Assembly: GCA_029565065.1 (NCBI GenBank)
Contig: JAKQOW010000043.1
Span: 1-64,000 of the forward strand
DNA from: Acidobacteriota bacterium
GTDB taxonomy: Bacteria; Acidobacteriota; JAAYUB01
DNA: 64,000 bases
Reading direction: 5' to 3'
Position 1 is the first letter of the stretch. Every line of letters starts with the position of its first letter. The notes below the pieces were generated by a model. The model worked only from the letters and a program-made list of their open reading frames with translations. It was not told the origin of the DNA and did not search any database. Positions 1 through 7,935 of this stretch are shown piece by piece. The position numbers were made by a program, and so were the translations under genes.

Positions 1-300
1 TGCGCCCAGATGGTGGGCGGCCTCGGCTTCGGCTGCTCCGGCAACATCGGCGAGAAGCTGGCCGTGTTCGAGCCCACCCACGGATCCGCGCCGAAGTACG
101 CCGGCCAGTACAAGTGCAACCCCATCGCCACCATCCTGGCGGCCAAGATGATGCTGGACTGGCTGGGCGAGACCGAGAAGGGCGCCCGCCTGGAGCAGGC
201 CACCACGGCAGTCATCGCCGAGGGAAAGGTTCGCACCTACGACATGGGCGGCGCCAACAAGACGCTGGAGATGGCCCAGGCCGTCGCCGCCAAGCTGTAA
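1..300 (+). CDS. icd: Isocitrate dehydrogenase, C-terminal fragment
   Basis: The gene starts before the window; the last 99 codons are present, in frame from base 1, ending at TAA 298-300. It belongs to the isocitrate/isopropylmalate dehydrogenase family, metal-dependent oxidative decarboxylases. The conserved C-terminal segment EPTHGSAPKYAGQ followed by NPIATILAAKMML is visible. The THGSAPKYAGQ wording matches isocitrate dehydrogenase (TCA cycle, isocitrate to 2-oxoglutarate) better than isopropylmalate dehydrogenase, which usually has EPVHGSAPDIAG. NAD or NADP preference cannot be read because the cofactor-specificity residues lie partly outside. It is followed by a spacer and the tRNA genes, with no obvious strong terminator. 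Confidence 0.85.
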   Translation, partial: CAQMVGGLGFGCSGNIGEKLAVFEPTHGSAPKYAGQYKCNPIATILAAKMMLDWLGETEKGARLEQATTAVIAEGKVRTYDMGGANKTLEMAQAVAAKL

Positions 301-376
301 CGTCTCCTCCGGCTCCGAAATCCGGCAATCCATCGGCCGCCGGCCGCCGCCTCAAGCGGCTGCCGGCGGCCTGTTC

Positions 377-404
377 TTGACATTCCGGCGCGTTGCGCTA
401 TCAT
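377..404 (+). promoter_or_regulatory. Sigma70-type promoter for tRNA-Lys
   Basis: A perfect -35 TTGACA lies at 377-382 and TATCAT (5/6 to the consensus -10) at 399-404, separated by 16 bases. The tRNA starts at 422, so transcription would begin only about 10 bases before the mature 5' end. Confidence 0.7.
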
Positions 405-421
405 GGGACCGCTTTTCGGGC

Positions 422-497
422 GGGGCGTTAGCTCAGCTGGCAGAGCAACGGCCTTTTAAGCCGTGGGTCGCTGGTTCGAATCCAGCACGCCTCACCA
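422..497 (+). tRNA. tRNA-Lys (anticodon TTT)
   Basis: Full cloverleaf read by eye. The acceptor stem GGGGCGT (422-428) pairs with ACGCCTC (487-493). The D stem is GCTC/GAGC (431-434, 443-446). The anticodon stem ACGGC/GCCGT (448-452, 460-464) encloses loop CTTTTAA with TTT at 455-457. The T arm contains GGTTCGAATCC. The discriminator A494 is followed by an encoded CCA (495-497). Confidence 0.97.
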
Positions 498-560
498 CTT
501 TTCCTCCCCCCTCCCCGCGCCACGGCGACCAGTCTCGTCCCGGCCGCCCCGCTTTTCGCC

Positions 561-589
561 TTGACTTGCGCCCGTGGTTGAGGTAAAAA
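561..589 (+). promoter_or_regulatory. Promoter for tRNA-Glu
   Basis: TTGACT at 561-566 and TAAAAA at 584-589 are separated by 17 bases, with the tRNA starting at 619. The TTGAC(A/T)-17-TAAA pattern recurs before pheA and before the ATP-grasp operon in this window. Confidence 0.55.
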
Positions 590-618
590 TGCCGACTCTG
601 TTCTTTGGACATTGAAAC

Positions 619-694
619 GTCCCCATCGTCTAGAGGCCTAGGACACTGGCCTTTCACGCCGGCAACAGGGGTTCGAATCCCCTTGGGGACGCCA
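619..694 (+). tRNA. tRNA-Glu (anticodon TTC)
   Basis: The acceptor stem GTCCCCA (619-625) pairs with TGGGGAC (684-690). The anticodon stem 646-650/658-662 encloses loop CTTTCAC with TTC at 653-655. The T arm is GGGGTTCGAATCCCC. G691 is the discriminator and CCA is encoded at 692-694. It lies 121 bases downstream of tRNA-Lys and has its own promoter. Confidence 0.97.
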
Positions 695-701
695 ACATAG
701 C

Positions 702-733
702 AAGCCGCTCCACCCCCCGGAGCGGCTTTTTTT
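702..733 (+). terminator. Rho-independent terminator after tRNA-Glu
   Basis: A 10-bp stem, AAGCCGCTCC (702-711) with GGAGCGGCTT (719-728), has a 7-base loop and runs into seven T (727-733). The T tract orients it to the plus strand. It abuts the stop codon of convergent carB. Confidence 0.9.
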
Positions 734-3700
734 CAGTACTCGTCCCAGCTCTTGACGGACAACTCGGCCAGATTCAGTCGGCAGACGGCGTGGATGAACG
801 CGCCGGCCAGCCGCGCATTGGTGAGGAGCGGCACATTATAATCGATGGCGCTGCGGCGAATCCGGTAGTCGTTGCTGAGCTCGTCGCGGCTCAAATTCTT
901 GGGGATGTTCACCACCAGGTCCACCCGCCGCTCACGGATGACGTCCAGGCTGTTGGGCCGGCCGGCCTCGTCGGGCCAGTGGACCGCCTCGGCCGCCACG
1001 CCGTGCCCGGCCAGGAAGGCGGCGGTGCCGCGGGTGGCGAAGAGGGGGAGCCCCCGCGCCTGCAGCAGCCGGCAGGCCGCCAGCAGCTCCAGCTTCGACC
1101 GCGGCTCGCCGGTGGACAGCAGCACGCCCCGCTCCGGCACGGCGTAGCCCACCGCGAGCATCGCCTGGAGCACCGCCTCATGGAAGTCCTCGCCGAGGCA
1201 GCCCACCTCGCCCGTGGAGGCCATCTCCACGCCCAGGATCGGATCGGCCTTGTGGAGGCGGGCGAAGGAGAACTGGGGCGCCTTCACGCCCACATAATCC
1301 AACTCGAAGATGGACTTGTTCGGCTTCTCCACCGCGCGGCCCAGCATCACCCGCGTGGCCAGCTCCACCAGATTCAGTTTGAGCACCTTGGAAACAAACG
1401 GGAAGGAGCGCGACGCGCGCAGGTTGCACTCGATCACCCGGATGTGGTTGTCCCGGGCCAGGAACTGGATGTTGAACGGCCCGGAGATCTCCAGCGCGCC
1501 GGCGATTTGGCGGGTGATCCGCTTGATGCGCCGCACCGTTTCCAGATACAGCTTCTGCGGCGGGAAAACCATAGTGGCGTCGCCCGAGTGCACGCCGGCG
1601 AACTCCACGTGCTCGGAGATGGCGTAGGCCAGGATCTCGCCGGCGCGGGCCACGGCGTCGATCTCGATCTCCTTGGCGTTTTCGATGAACTCGGAGACCA
1701 CCACCGGGTACTGCCGCGAGACGTTCGCCGCGAGCCCGAGAAAGTGCTCCAGCTCCTCGCGGTTGGAGACCACGTTCATCGCCGCGCCCGACAGCACGTA
1801 GGACGGGCGCACCAGCACAGGGTAGCCCACCGTGTCGACGAACGCCAGGATGTCGGCGACGCTCGAGAGCTCCCGCCAGCGCGGCTGGTCCACGCCGAGC
1901 CGATCCAGGAGGGAGGCGAACTTGTGGCGGTCCTCGGCGGCGTCGATGGACACGGGGCTCGTGCCCAGCACCGGCACGCCCCGGCGGTGGAGCCGCGGGG
2001 CCAGGGTGTTGGCGATCTGGCCGCCGGTGGAGACGATCACGCCGAGCGGCCGCTCCAGCTCGACGATATCCAGCACCCGCTCCAGGCTGAGTTCCTCGAA
2101 ATAGAGCCGGTCGCAGACGTCGTAGTCGGTGCTCACCGTCTCCGGGTTGTAGTTGATCATCACCGCCCGGAAGCCCTCGGCGCGGACGGTCCGCACGGCG
2201 CTCACGCCGCACCAGTCGAACTCCACGCTGGAGCCGATGCAGTAGGCGCCGGAGCCGAGCACCACCACGCCGCCCCCGTCGTCGGCGAACTCGATATCGT
2301 GCGTGTCGCCGCCGTAGGTGAGGTAGAGGTAGTTCGTCCGCGCCGGGTACTCGGCGGCCAGGGTGTCGATCTGCTTGGCGCTGGGCACGATCCCCCGCGC
2401 CTGCCGGTGGCGGCGCACCGCCAGCATCTCCGCCTCGATGGTTTCGGCAGACGGATCCCGAACCAGCCGGGCGATCTGGAAATCGGAGAATCCGCGCCGC
2501 TTGGCCTCGCGGAGCAGCGCGTCGGGAATCGCCTCGAGCCGGCCGCAGGCGGCCAGCTCGCCGGCCAGCTCATGGATATGCTCCAGGCGCTGGAGGAACC
2601 AGCGGTCGATGCGGGTGCGGGCGTGGATCTCCTCGATCGTCCAGCCGCGGGCCAGCGCCGCGGCGATGACGAAGACGCGCGTGTCGGTGGGCTCGGCCAG
2701 CGCCCGGCCGATGTCGTCCACGGCCGGCTCCCGGTTGGCGACGAAGCCGTGCATGCCCTGACCGATCATCCGCAGCCCCTTCTGGAATGCCTCCTCGAAG
2801 GTGCGGCCGATGGCCATGACCTCGCCCACGCTCTTCATGGAGCTGCCCAGTTGCTTGTCCACCCCCTTGAACTTGCCGAGATCCCAGCGCGGGATCTTGC
2901 ACACCACGTAGTCGAGCGCCGGTTCGAAGCAGGCGGTGGTGGTGCCGGTGACGGCGTTGCGGAGCTCGGGCAGGGCGTGACCCAGCGCCAACTTCGCCGC
3001 CACGAACGCCAGCGGGTAGCCGGTGGCCTTGGACGCCAGCGCGCTGGAGCGCGACAACCGGGCGTTGACCTCGATGACCCGGTAGTCGGCGGAATCGGGA
3101 TCGAGGGCGAACTGGATGTTGCACTCGCCCACGATGCCCAGGTGGCGGATGATCCGGAGGGACAGCGCCCGCAACTGGTGATACTCGGCGTTGGTCAGCG
3201 TCTGGGACGGTGCGACCACGATGCTCTCGCCGGTGTGGATGCCCAGCGGGTCGAAGTTCTCCATGTTGCAGACGGCGATGCAGTTGTCGTACCGGTCCCG
3301 CACCACCTCGTATTCCACTTCCTTCCAGCCCTTGAGCGACTGCTCCACCAGGATTTGCGGCGCGTAGGCGAACGCCCGCTCGGCGCGGGCGGCCAGCTCC
3401 GCCGCGTCGGCGCAGAAGCCGCTCCCCTGCCCGCCCAGGGTGAAGGCGGCGCGGATGATCACCGGGAAGCCCAGCGCACGGGCCGCCGCCGCGGCGTCCG
3501 CCACCGAGGTGACCGCCATGCTGCGGATGGTCCGCACGCCGATCTCGTCGAGCCGCCGGACGAACCGCTCCCGGTCCTCGGTGTCGGCGATGGCCTCGAT
3601 GGGTGTCCCGAGCACCCGGACGCCGTGCCGCTCCAGCGCCCCGGCCGCGTGGAGCCGCAGACCGCAGTTGAGCGCCGTCTGGCCGCCGAAGCCGAGGAGG

Positions 3701-3951
3701 ATGCCGTCGGGCCGCTCCCGCCGGATCACCGCCTCCACGAAGAACGGCGTGACGGGGAGGAAGTACACGCGGTCGGCCACCCCTTCCGAGGTCTGCACCG
3801 TGGCGATGTTCGGGTTGATCAGGACGGTTCGGATCCCTTCCTCCCGCAGCGCTTTGAGCGCCTGGGAGCCGGAGTAGTCGAACTCGCCGGCCTCGCCGAT
3901 TTTCAGCGCGCCGGAGCCCAGCACGAGCACGGAGCGGATCTCAGCGTCCAT
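733..3951 (-). CDS. carB: Carbamoyl-phosphate synthase large subunit
   Basis: This 1072-residue protein has the standard length for CarB. It makes carbamoyl phosphate from ammonia (delivered by CarA), bicarbonate and two ATP, for pyrimidine and arginine synthesis in the cytoplasm. The duplicated synthetase halves are clear. Half one starts VLVLGSGALKIGEAGEFDYS and contains the ATP-grasp signature GECNIQFALDP...EVNARLSRSSALASKATGYP. Half two restarts at VVVLGSGAYCIGSSVEFDW and contains GPFNIQFLARD...ECNLRASRSFPFVSKV. A methylglyoxal-synthase-like allosteric domain follows (about residues 930-1072). The ATG at 3951 overlaps the carA stop by 11 bases, so carAB is a coupled operon transcribed leftward from about 5.1 kb. 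The long open frame on the opposite strand is a codon-bias shadow. Confidence 0.98.
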   Translation of the reverse strand: MDAEIRSVLVLGSGALKIGEAGEFDYSGSQALKALREEGIRTVLINPNIATVQTSEGVADRVYFLPVTPFFVEAVIRRERPDGILLGFGGQTALNCGLRLHAAGALERHGVRVLGTPIEAIADTEDRERFVRRLDEIGVRTIRSMAVTSVADAAAAARALGFPVIIRAAFTLGGQGSGFCADAAELAARAERAFAYAPQILVEQSLKGWKEVEYEVVRDRYDNCIAVCNMENFDPLGIHTGESIVVAPSQTLTNAEYHQLRALSLRIIRHLGIVGECNIQFALDPDSADYRVIEVNARLSRSSALASKATGYPLAFVAAKLALGHALPELRNAVTGTTTACFEPALDYVVCKIPRWDLGKFKGVDKQLGSSMKSVGEVMAIGRTFEEAFQKGLRMIGQGMHGFVANREPAVDDIGRALAEPTDTRVFVIAAALARGWTIEEIHARTRIDRWFLQRLEHIHELAGELAACGRLEAIPDALLREAKRRGFSDFQIARLVRDPSAETIEAEMLAVRRHRQARGIVPSAKQIDTLAAEYPARTNYLYLTYGGDTHDIEFADDGGGVVVLGSGAYCIGSSVEFDWCGVSAVRTVRAEGFRAVMINYNPETVSTDYDVCDRLYFEELSLERVLDIVELERPLGVIVSTGGQIANTLAPRLHRRGVPVLGTSPVSIDAAEDRHKFASLLDRLGVDQPRWRELSSVADILAFVDTVGYPVLVRPSYVLSGAAMNVVSNREELEHFLGLAANVSRQYPVVVSEFIENAKEIEIDAVARAGEILAYAISEHVEFAGVHSGDATMVFPPQKLYLETVRRIKRITRQIAGALEISGPFNIQFLARDNHIRVIECNLRASRSFPFVSKVLKLNLVELATRVMLGRAVEKPNKSIFELDYVGVKAPQFSFARLHKADPILGVEMASTGEVGCLGEDFHEAVLQAMLAVGYAVPERGVLLSTGEPRSKLELLAACRLLQARGLPLFATRGTAAFLAGHGVAAEAVHWPDEAGRPNSLDVIRERRVDLVVNIPKNLSRDELSNDYRIRRSAIDYNVPLLTNARLAGAFIHAVCRLNLAELSVKSWDEY

Positions 3952-5032
3952 GGCGCACCAGGTCCATGAAGTCGTCGAACAGGAATTCGGTGTCGGTGGG
4001 GCCGCCCGAGGCCTCGGGGTGGAACTGCACCGAGAAGAACGGCCGCGTCCGGTGGCGGAGTCCTTCGTTGGTGCCGTCGTTCAGATTGACATAGAGGGGC
4101 TCCCAGCGGTCGTCCAACCCGGCCGGATCCACCGCGAAGCCATGGTTCTGCGAGGTGATGAACGCCCGCGGCGACCCGGGACGGCCCACCGGCTGGTTGT
4201 GGCCGCGGTGGCCGAACGCCAGCTTGTAGGTGCGCGCCCCGGCCGCCAGCGCCAGCAGCTGGTGCCCCAGGCAGATGCCGAACACAGGCCGACCCGCAGC
4301 GAGCACCGTGCGGAGATGAGCCACCGCCGCGGCGCAGCGCGCCGGGTCGCCGGGGCCGTTGGAGACCACCAGGCCGTCGAAATCCATAGCGGTGAAGTCG
4401 TGGTCCCACGGCACCCGGACCACCGTGGCATCGCGCCGCAGGAGGCAGCGCAGGATGTTGTGCTTCACGCCGCAGTCCAGCAGCACGATCCGTCGCCGGC
4501 CATCGCCATGGGTCTGCACCGAGCGCGTGCTCACCTGAGCCACCAGGTCCTCACGGTTAGGATCCCGCCATGGCCCGACGGCGGCATCTCCTTCGGGGAT
4601 GATCCGGCCGAGCAGGGCCCCGTGGGTGCGGAGGCGCTGGGTCAGCGCCCGGGTGTCAACGCCGGAAAGGCCCGGCACGCCGTGGGCCGCCAGCCAGTCG
4701 CCAAGGCCGGCCCGGGCGGCCCAGTGGCTGTGCCGCCCCGAGTAGTCCGCGATGACCAGGCCGGCCACCCGGACCGCCTCCGATTCGTAGTTGGCGCAGA
4801 CGCCGTTCTCAATCTTCGGCTCCGGCACCCCGTAGTTGCCCACCAGCGGATAGGTGATCACCAGGATCTGGCCGGTGTACGAGGGATCCGACAGGCTCTC
4901 GGGGTAGCCGGTCATGGCGGTGTTGAAGACCACCTCGCCGGCCGCCGGCCGCACGGCGCCGAAGAGACGGCCGGTGTGTTCGCTGCCGTCCTCGAGGATC
5001 AGGCGGCCTGCCGCCGCCGCTGCCCATTGCAT
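3941..5032 (-). CDS. carA: Carbamoyl-phosphate synthase small (glutaminase) subunit
   Basis: CarA hydrolyses glutamine and channels ammonia to CarB. The N-terminal CPSase small-chain domain (EVVFNTAMTGYPESLSDPSYTGQ) is followed by a class I glutamine amidotransferase domain. The nucleophile Cys lies in GICLGHQ and the catalytic His/Glu in QFHPEA. I place the start at ATG 5032 rather than at 5110. The 5032 start gives 363 residues, begins just before the conserved LILEDGSEHTG strand, and has a G-rich SD-like stretch 8 bases upstream; the extra 26 codons do not resemble the family. It is first in the carAB operon. The upstream region shared with the divergent DinB gene carries a small inverted repeat. 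Confidence 0.96.
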   Translation of the reverse strand: MQWAAAAAGRLILEDGSEHTGRLFGAVRPAAGEVVFNTAMTGYPESLSDPSYTGQILVITYPLVGNYGVPEPKIENGVCANYESEAVRVAGLVIADYSGRHSHWAARAGLGDWLAAHGVPGLSGVDTRALTQRLRTHGALLGRIIPEGDAAVGPWRDPNREDLVAQVSTRSVQTHGDGRRRIVLLDCGVKHNILRCLLRRDATVVRVPWDHDFTAMDFDGLVVSNGPGDPARCAAAVAHLRTVLAAGRPVFGICLGHQLLALAAGARTYKLAFGHRGHNQPVGRPGSPRAFITSQNHGFAVDPAGLDDRWEPLYVNLNDGTNEGLRHRTRPFFSVQFHPEASGGPTDTEFLFDDFMDLVRHGR

Positions 5033-5114
5033 GAATGCGCCCCCGAAAATTTCGGCAATGGTAACACAACCCGCCGGCGCCGCTGAGCACTTTTTCAAAC
5101 AGTCAAACATTTCA

Positions 5115-5128
5115 TGTAACCCATTACA
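5115..5128. promoter_or_regulatory. Inverted repeat in the carA / DinB intergenic region
   Basis: TGTAA-CCCA-TTACA is a 5-bp inverted repeat in an AT-rich patch between divergent carA (start 5032) and the DinB gene (start 5242). It could be an operator or chance; no regulator gene is adjacent. Confidence 0.25.
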
Positions 5129-5241
5129 AAAAATGGAGTTGAATTACTCCCTCTCCCGGCCCTATGATGGAGGTGCGTGCCGCGCAGCTGTCTCTGCCTG
5201 ACTTCAGACGGGAGCGGTTGGATCCGGCCCCGGAGGTCACC

Positions 5242-5757
5242 ATGTTGACCGAGCTTCTGCCTCTGGACGAAATCTGCCGGCTCAACACCGGCCTGCTCCG
5301 CAACGCGTTGGCCGGGGTGGATGACGCATCCGCCCGCCGCAAGCTCCATCCCGACATCAACCCCGTCGCGTACCTGGTCATCCACCTTCTCGACGCCCGG
5401 TTCTCCATGGCCCGCATGATCGGCGCGCCGGCCGAAAATCCGCACCAGGCGGCATGGGACGCGGCTTCCTCCTTCGACTCCCTGCCCGGTGTGCCCCCGC
5501 TGGAGGAACTGCTCACCTTGTGGAACGGGGTATCCACGGCACTGGCCGACCAATTGCCGCGGATAACCGCCGCCGACCTGGCGACCCCGGCGCCTCACCC
5601 GTTCCCCGTCGCTGACTCTTCCCGCCTGGGCGGACTGGCCTTCCTGTTGCAGCACGAGTCATACCATCTGGGGCAGCTCGGGCTGCTGCGCCGGATGCTG
5701 GGCCTCCCCGCCATGGTCTGGACGACGGACACTCCGCATACTTCGGACAGCCGTTGA
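5242..5757 (+). CDS. DinB-like four-helix protein
   Basis: This 171-residue protein resembles the DinB/YfiT superfamily, four-helix bundles that often bind a divalent metal through three histidines and act as thiol transferases or have unknown roles. Visible support is the helical pattern with VAYLVIHLLDARFSMARMIG near the middle and a late LLQHESYHLGQLGLLRRMLG segment; the HESYHLGQ motif is the typical C-terminal metal-binding helix. The start at 5242 is chosen for the GGAGG seven bases upstream; an earlier ATG at 5164 has no comparable site. Its TGA overlaps the ATG of the next gene by one base, so translation is probably coupled. The substrate is unknown. Confidence 0.8.
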   Translation: MLTELLPLDEICRLNTGLLRNALAGVDDASARRKLHPDINPVAYLVIHLLDARFSMARMIGAPAENPHQAAWDAASSFDSLPGVPPLEELLTLWNGVSTALADQLPRITAADLATPAPHPFPVADSSRLGGLAFLLQHESYHLGQLGLLRRMLGLPAMVWTTDTPHTSDSR

Positions 5758-6551
5758 TGAATCCGTGCCAACATCCGACCACACCCTGGCTCACTCCGCC
5801 GCCGGCAGGCCTTCCCGTCGCGGGCGAGATCCACGTCTGGCGGGCCGGGCTGGACTGGGCGCCAGACGCCCTGGCTGCGGCCGCCGCCTCTTTGAGTCCC
5901 GACGAACGCGAGCGCGTCGCCCGGCTGCGTCTGCCGGCGCACCGGGACGCATTTGTCGCCGCGCGGATCTTTCTTCGCCGGGTGCTGGCCCGCTGTCTCG
6001 ACGCCGACGCGGCGGCGCTCCGATTCGGAACGACCGCCCACGGCAAGCCGTATCTGGTGGAGCTCTCCGCCCCGCTGCATTTCAACCTGGCCCACTCGGG
6101 TTCGGTGGCGCTCCTGGCCGTCGCCGTCGACGCCACGGTGGGCGTCGATGTGGAACGCGTCCGCATCAACCTGGACCTGGACGGGATCGCTCGACGGTTC
6201 TTCCGCTCTGAGGAGAGTGCGGCACTTGATGCCCTGCCGGCGGCGCAGCGGACCGAGGCGTTCTTCGCCGTCTGGACGCGGAAGGAGGCCCTGCTTAAGG
6301 CACTGGGCAAGGGAATCGCCGGCGGCGTGGATCGGTACGGTGTCACCGTGGACCCGGGCTCGCCCGCCCGCGTGCTCGCCGCCGCGGGCGGCCCCGGCGA
6401 GGCGGCCCGCTGGTGGGTGGCCGATCTTGCCGCCGGCCCCGGCTACCGCGCCGCCGTGGCGGCGCCGGCCACGCCCGGCCGGGTGCTCACCTGGGCATGG
6501 CCCGGTCCGATGGACAGCTCGTCATCCCGCGCCCCGGAGGAAATCCCATGA
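5757..6551 (+). CDS. 4'-phosphopantetheinyl transferase (Sfp type)
   Basis: This 264-residue enzyme is of the Sfp/AcpT superfamily. It transfers 4'-phosphopantetheine from CoA to a serine of carrier proteins, activating fatty-acid, polyketide or peptide synthases. The family motifs are all present: HFNLAHSG, the Mg-binding GVDVERVR, and FFAVWTRKEALLKALGKGI with the W-x-x-KE-A-x-x-K signature. Two-domain Sfp types are around 230 residues, so this one carries short extensions. The start is ATG 5757 in a TGATG junction with the DinB gene; a TTG at 5754 is an alternative. No PKS or NRPS gene is in the window, so the target may be the housekeeping acyl carrier protein or a distant cluster. Confidence 0.93.
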   Translation: MNPCQHPTTPWLTPPPAGLPVAGEIHVWRAGLDWAPDALAAAAASLSPDERERVARLRLPAHRDAFVAARIFLRRVLARCLDADAAALRFGTTAHGKPYLVELSAPLHFNLAHSGSVALLAVAVDATVGVDVERVRINLDLDGIARRFFRSEESAALDALPAAQRTEAFFAVWTRKEALLKALGKGIAGGVDRYGVTVDPGSPARVLAAAGGPGEAARWWVADLAAGPGYRAAVAAPATPGRVLTWAWPGPMDSSSSRAPEEIP

Positions 6552-7396
6552 CCCAACCGCCCGACGCTGTCTGGCGCCGGATCGCATTCGGACTGCTCCC
6601 CGTCGCCCTGCTCGTCACCCTGGTGGCCTCGAGCAGTTGCGGACCGGCCCCCCGCCGGGACTGGGCCGGACTGAGCACCGCCGCCGCCCATGCCGGCGAC
6701 TGGCACGTCGCGGGACGCACGTGGCTGGAAAATCCCGCCGCCGCCGAAGGGCGGGGACGCTTCCTGGACTACGACCGCGGCCGGCTGGAGGGCTGGCGGC
6801 ACGGGGCCCGGCTGACCCTGGCCCGGCGGGAACCGGACGGCCTGGCGGAGACGATAATCGTTGAAGGCCTCCAGGCCCGGGGCTTCGTCGTGCATCACTT
6901 CATCCGGTTTTTCGACGAACGCACCGAGGGCACCCGATTCTCCTGCGCCGATCCGGGAGAGCTGTACGACAACTGGCCCGTCGCCGCCCTGCTCGCTGAC
7001 GCCGCCCGCGGCTATCCCTGGCTGGGAAAGGCCGGGCAGCCCCGGCCCACCCCCGCCCCCGAACCGTTCCCCCACCGCCGCGCACCCACGGTTTGGTTCC
7101 GGCTCACGCTCCGGCCCGATCCGCCGCCGGGCTTCTCGGAGTATCACGACTTCCGGCTGGGGCTCTCCCCCCGCGACGGCCTCGTCCGGGCCGCGGTGGG
7201 CGCCTTGCGGGAAAATCCGAAGGATCCCCGGTCCGAGATCCTGCACCGGGTGGTGGTGTTCGACCGGGTGACCATTCGCACCATCGTCCCCCCGGAAGGT
7301 CTCCTGCCGCCGGCGGCGGCCGCCGCCGAATGGTGGGACGCCGCGACGAACCGCCCGATTCCCCCACCCCGCAAACTCATCGCCTCAGCGCCCTGA
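6548..7396 (+). CDS. Hypothetical exported protein
   Basis: This 282-residue protein has no family I can name. The ATG at 6548 forms an ATGA overlap with the upstream transferase gene. Residues about 11-30 are a hydrophobic segment (IAFGLLPVALLVTLVA) followed by SSSCG. That reads as a signal peptide or a poor lipobox, so it may be periplasmic or a lipoprotein. The rest is Trp-, Pro- and Arg-rich and soluble, with alternating strands suggesting a beta-rich fold (for example FVVHHFIRFFDER). It is the last gene of the three-gene run, followed by more than 500 noncoding bases. Confidence 0.6.
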   Translation: MTQPPDAVWRRIAFGLLPVALLVTLVASSSCGPAPRRDWAGLSTAAAHAGDWHVAGRTWLENPAAAEGRGRFLDYDRGRLEGWRHGARLTLARREPDGLAETIIVEGLQARGFVVHHFIRFFDERTEGTRFSCADPGELYDNWPVAALLADAARGYPWLGKAGQPRPTPAPEPFPHRRAPTVWFRLTLRPDPPPGFSEYHDFRLGLSPRDGLVRAAVGALRENPKDPRSEILHRVVVFDRVTIRTIVPPEGLLPPAAAAAEWWDAATNRPIPPPRKLIASAP

Positions 7397-7691
7397 ATCC
7401 GTCGTCACCGCCGCGACGCCGAGGCGCCGGATGCCAACCGTAGGCCGCGGCCGCCGGACGCGGCCCGCTGTACCTCGCGGCCTCCGGCCGCGAGTTCGAC
7501 CACGGCACGATCACAGTACCTCGCGCATTCCGTGCGCGTGCTCGATCACGGCACGATCACACGCCGCTGCCTTTCGGAGTGATGCGCGTCCGGATGCGCG
7601 CGACGGCAAGCGGGACACCTGCGCCACATCTGGCGCGTTGCATCGCAACGCGCGTCCCGGGGAGATCCTTCGCACCCGCGCCACTTCAACC
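7397..7691. other. Noncoding GC-rich spacer with several hairpins
   Basis: No convincing gene. The stretch carries two tandem 46-base repeats (7471-7562) and two further adjacent hairpins: GCGCCA/TGGCGC (7621-7626 with 7631-7636) and a 9-bp stem GCGCGTTGC/GCAACGCGC (7633-7641 with 7645-7653). It precedes the pheA promoter. Confidence 0.6.
7471..7562. repeat. Two tandem 46-bp hairpin-bearing repeats
   Basis: Copies at 7471-7516 and 7517-7562 share most positions, including the 3' part CACGGCACGATCACA. Each holds a hairpin with loop TCC. In copy 1 an 8-bp stem starts TCGCGGCC. In copy 2 two stem pairs have changed on both sides, G-C to C-G and C-G to A-T, keeping the fold. Compensatory change suggests selection on structure rather than sequence. 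Confidence 0.75.
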
Positions 7692-7720
7692 TTGACAAGC
7701 GCGCCCGGTTGATTTAAAGA
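7692..7720 (+). promoter_or_regulatory. Promoter of the phe leader-pheA operon
   Basis: A perfect TTGACA at 7692-7697 is followed after 17 bases by TAAAGA at 7715-7720. Transcription from about 7727 would yield a leader of roughly 200 bases containing the leader peptide and attenuator. Confidence 0.65.
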
Positions 7721-7774
7721 TGGGCCGATCGAAACCGACACGGAGCGATTCATTCGGATAGGACAGTGCGCGTG

Positions 7775-7858
7775 ATGTTCGTTGACGACCGGTCCCGCTT
7801 CTACTTCTACTTTTACTTTCCGCCTTCGCGGGGCCGGGGGAGCATGCGTGCCGACTAG
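7775..7858 (+). CDS. pheL: Phe/Tyr-rich leader peptide of the pheA attenuator
   Basis: This is a 27-codon open frame, ATG 7775 to TAG 7856-7858. Codons 9-15 read F-Y-F-Y-F-Y-F without interruption (7799-7819), followed by PP. An in-frame GTG at 7772 sits 8 bases after AGGA (7760-7763) and may be the true start. The arrangement is that of an amino-acid leader peptide such as enterobacterial PheL or the PheM leader of pheST. Scarcity of charged tRNA-Phe or tRNA-Tyr should stall the ribosome in the run. The gene downstream encodes prephenate dehydratase, the committed enzyme for phenylalanine. The symbol is assigned by role and position, not by sequence homology. Confidence 0.85.
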   Translation: MFVDDRSRFYFYFYFPPSRGRGSMRAD

Positions 7859-7919
7859 CTGACCAGCCAGATCGAAAGTTCCCAAAAGCCCCGAAGCGAT
7901 TCGGGGCTTTTTTATTTTT
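7789..7919 (+). promoter_or_regulatory. Transcription attenuator controlling pheA
   Basis: Mutually exclusive pairings are visible. Segment 1 (7789-7798) pairs over 10 bp, one G-U included, with segment 2 (7828-7837), enclosing the Phe/Tyr codons. Segment 2 can instead pair CGGGGC (7829-7834) with GCCCCG (7888-7893), the 5' arm of the terminator. Otherwise segment 3:4 forms the terminator. A ribosome stalled on the aromatic codons would cover segment 1 and free segment 2, allowing read-through into pheA. Without stalling, 1:2 forms and the terminator acts. This is the textbook layout of leader-peptide attenuation; the folding is by eye. Confidence 0.82.
7884..7919 (+). terminator. Attenuator terminator before pheA
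   Basis: A 12-bp perfect stem AAAAGCCCCGAA (7884-7895) with TTCGGGGCTTTT (7900-7911) is closed by a GCGA tetraloop and followed by TTTTTTATTTTT. It lies just upstream of the pheA ribosome-binding site (CGGAGG, 7920-7925). Confidence 0.93.
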
Positions 7920-7935
7920 CCGGAGGTTTTCGGCC

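Noticed and set aside
790..3969. Long open frame of over 1000 codons on the plus strand opposite carB
   Set aside because: It mirrors carB codon by codon, is rich in His, Gln, Val and Gly as expected from reverse reading of GC-rich codons, and matches no protein family.
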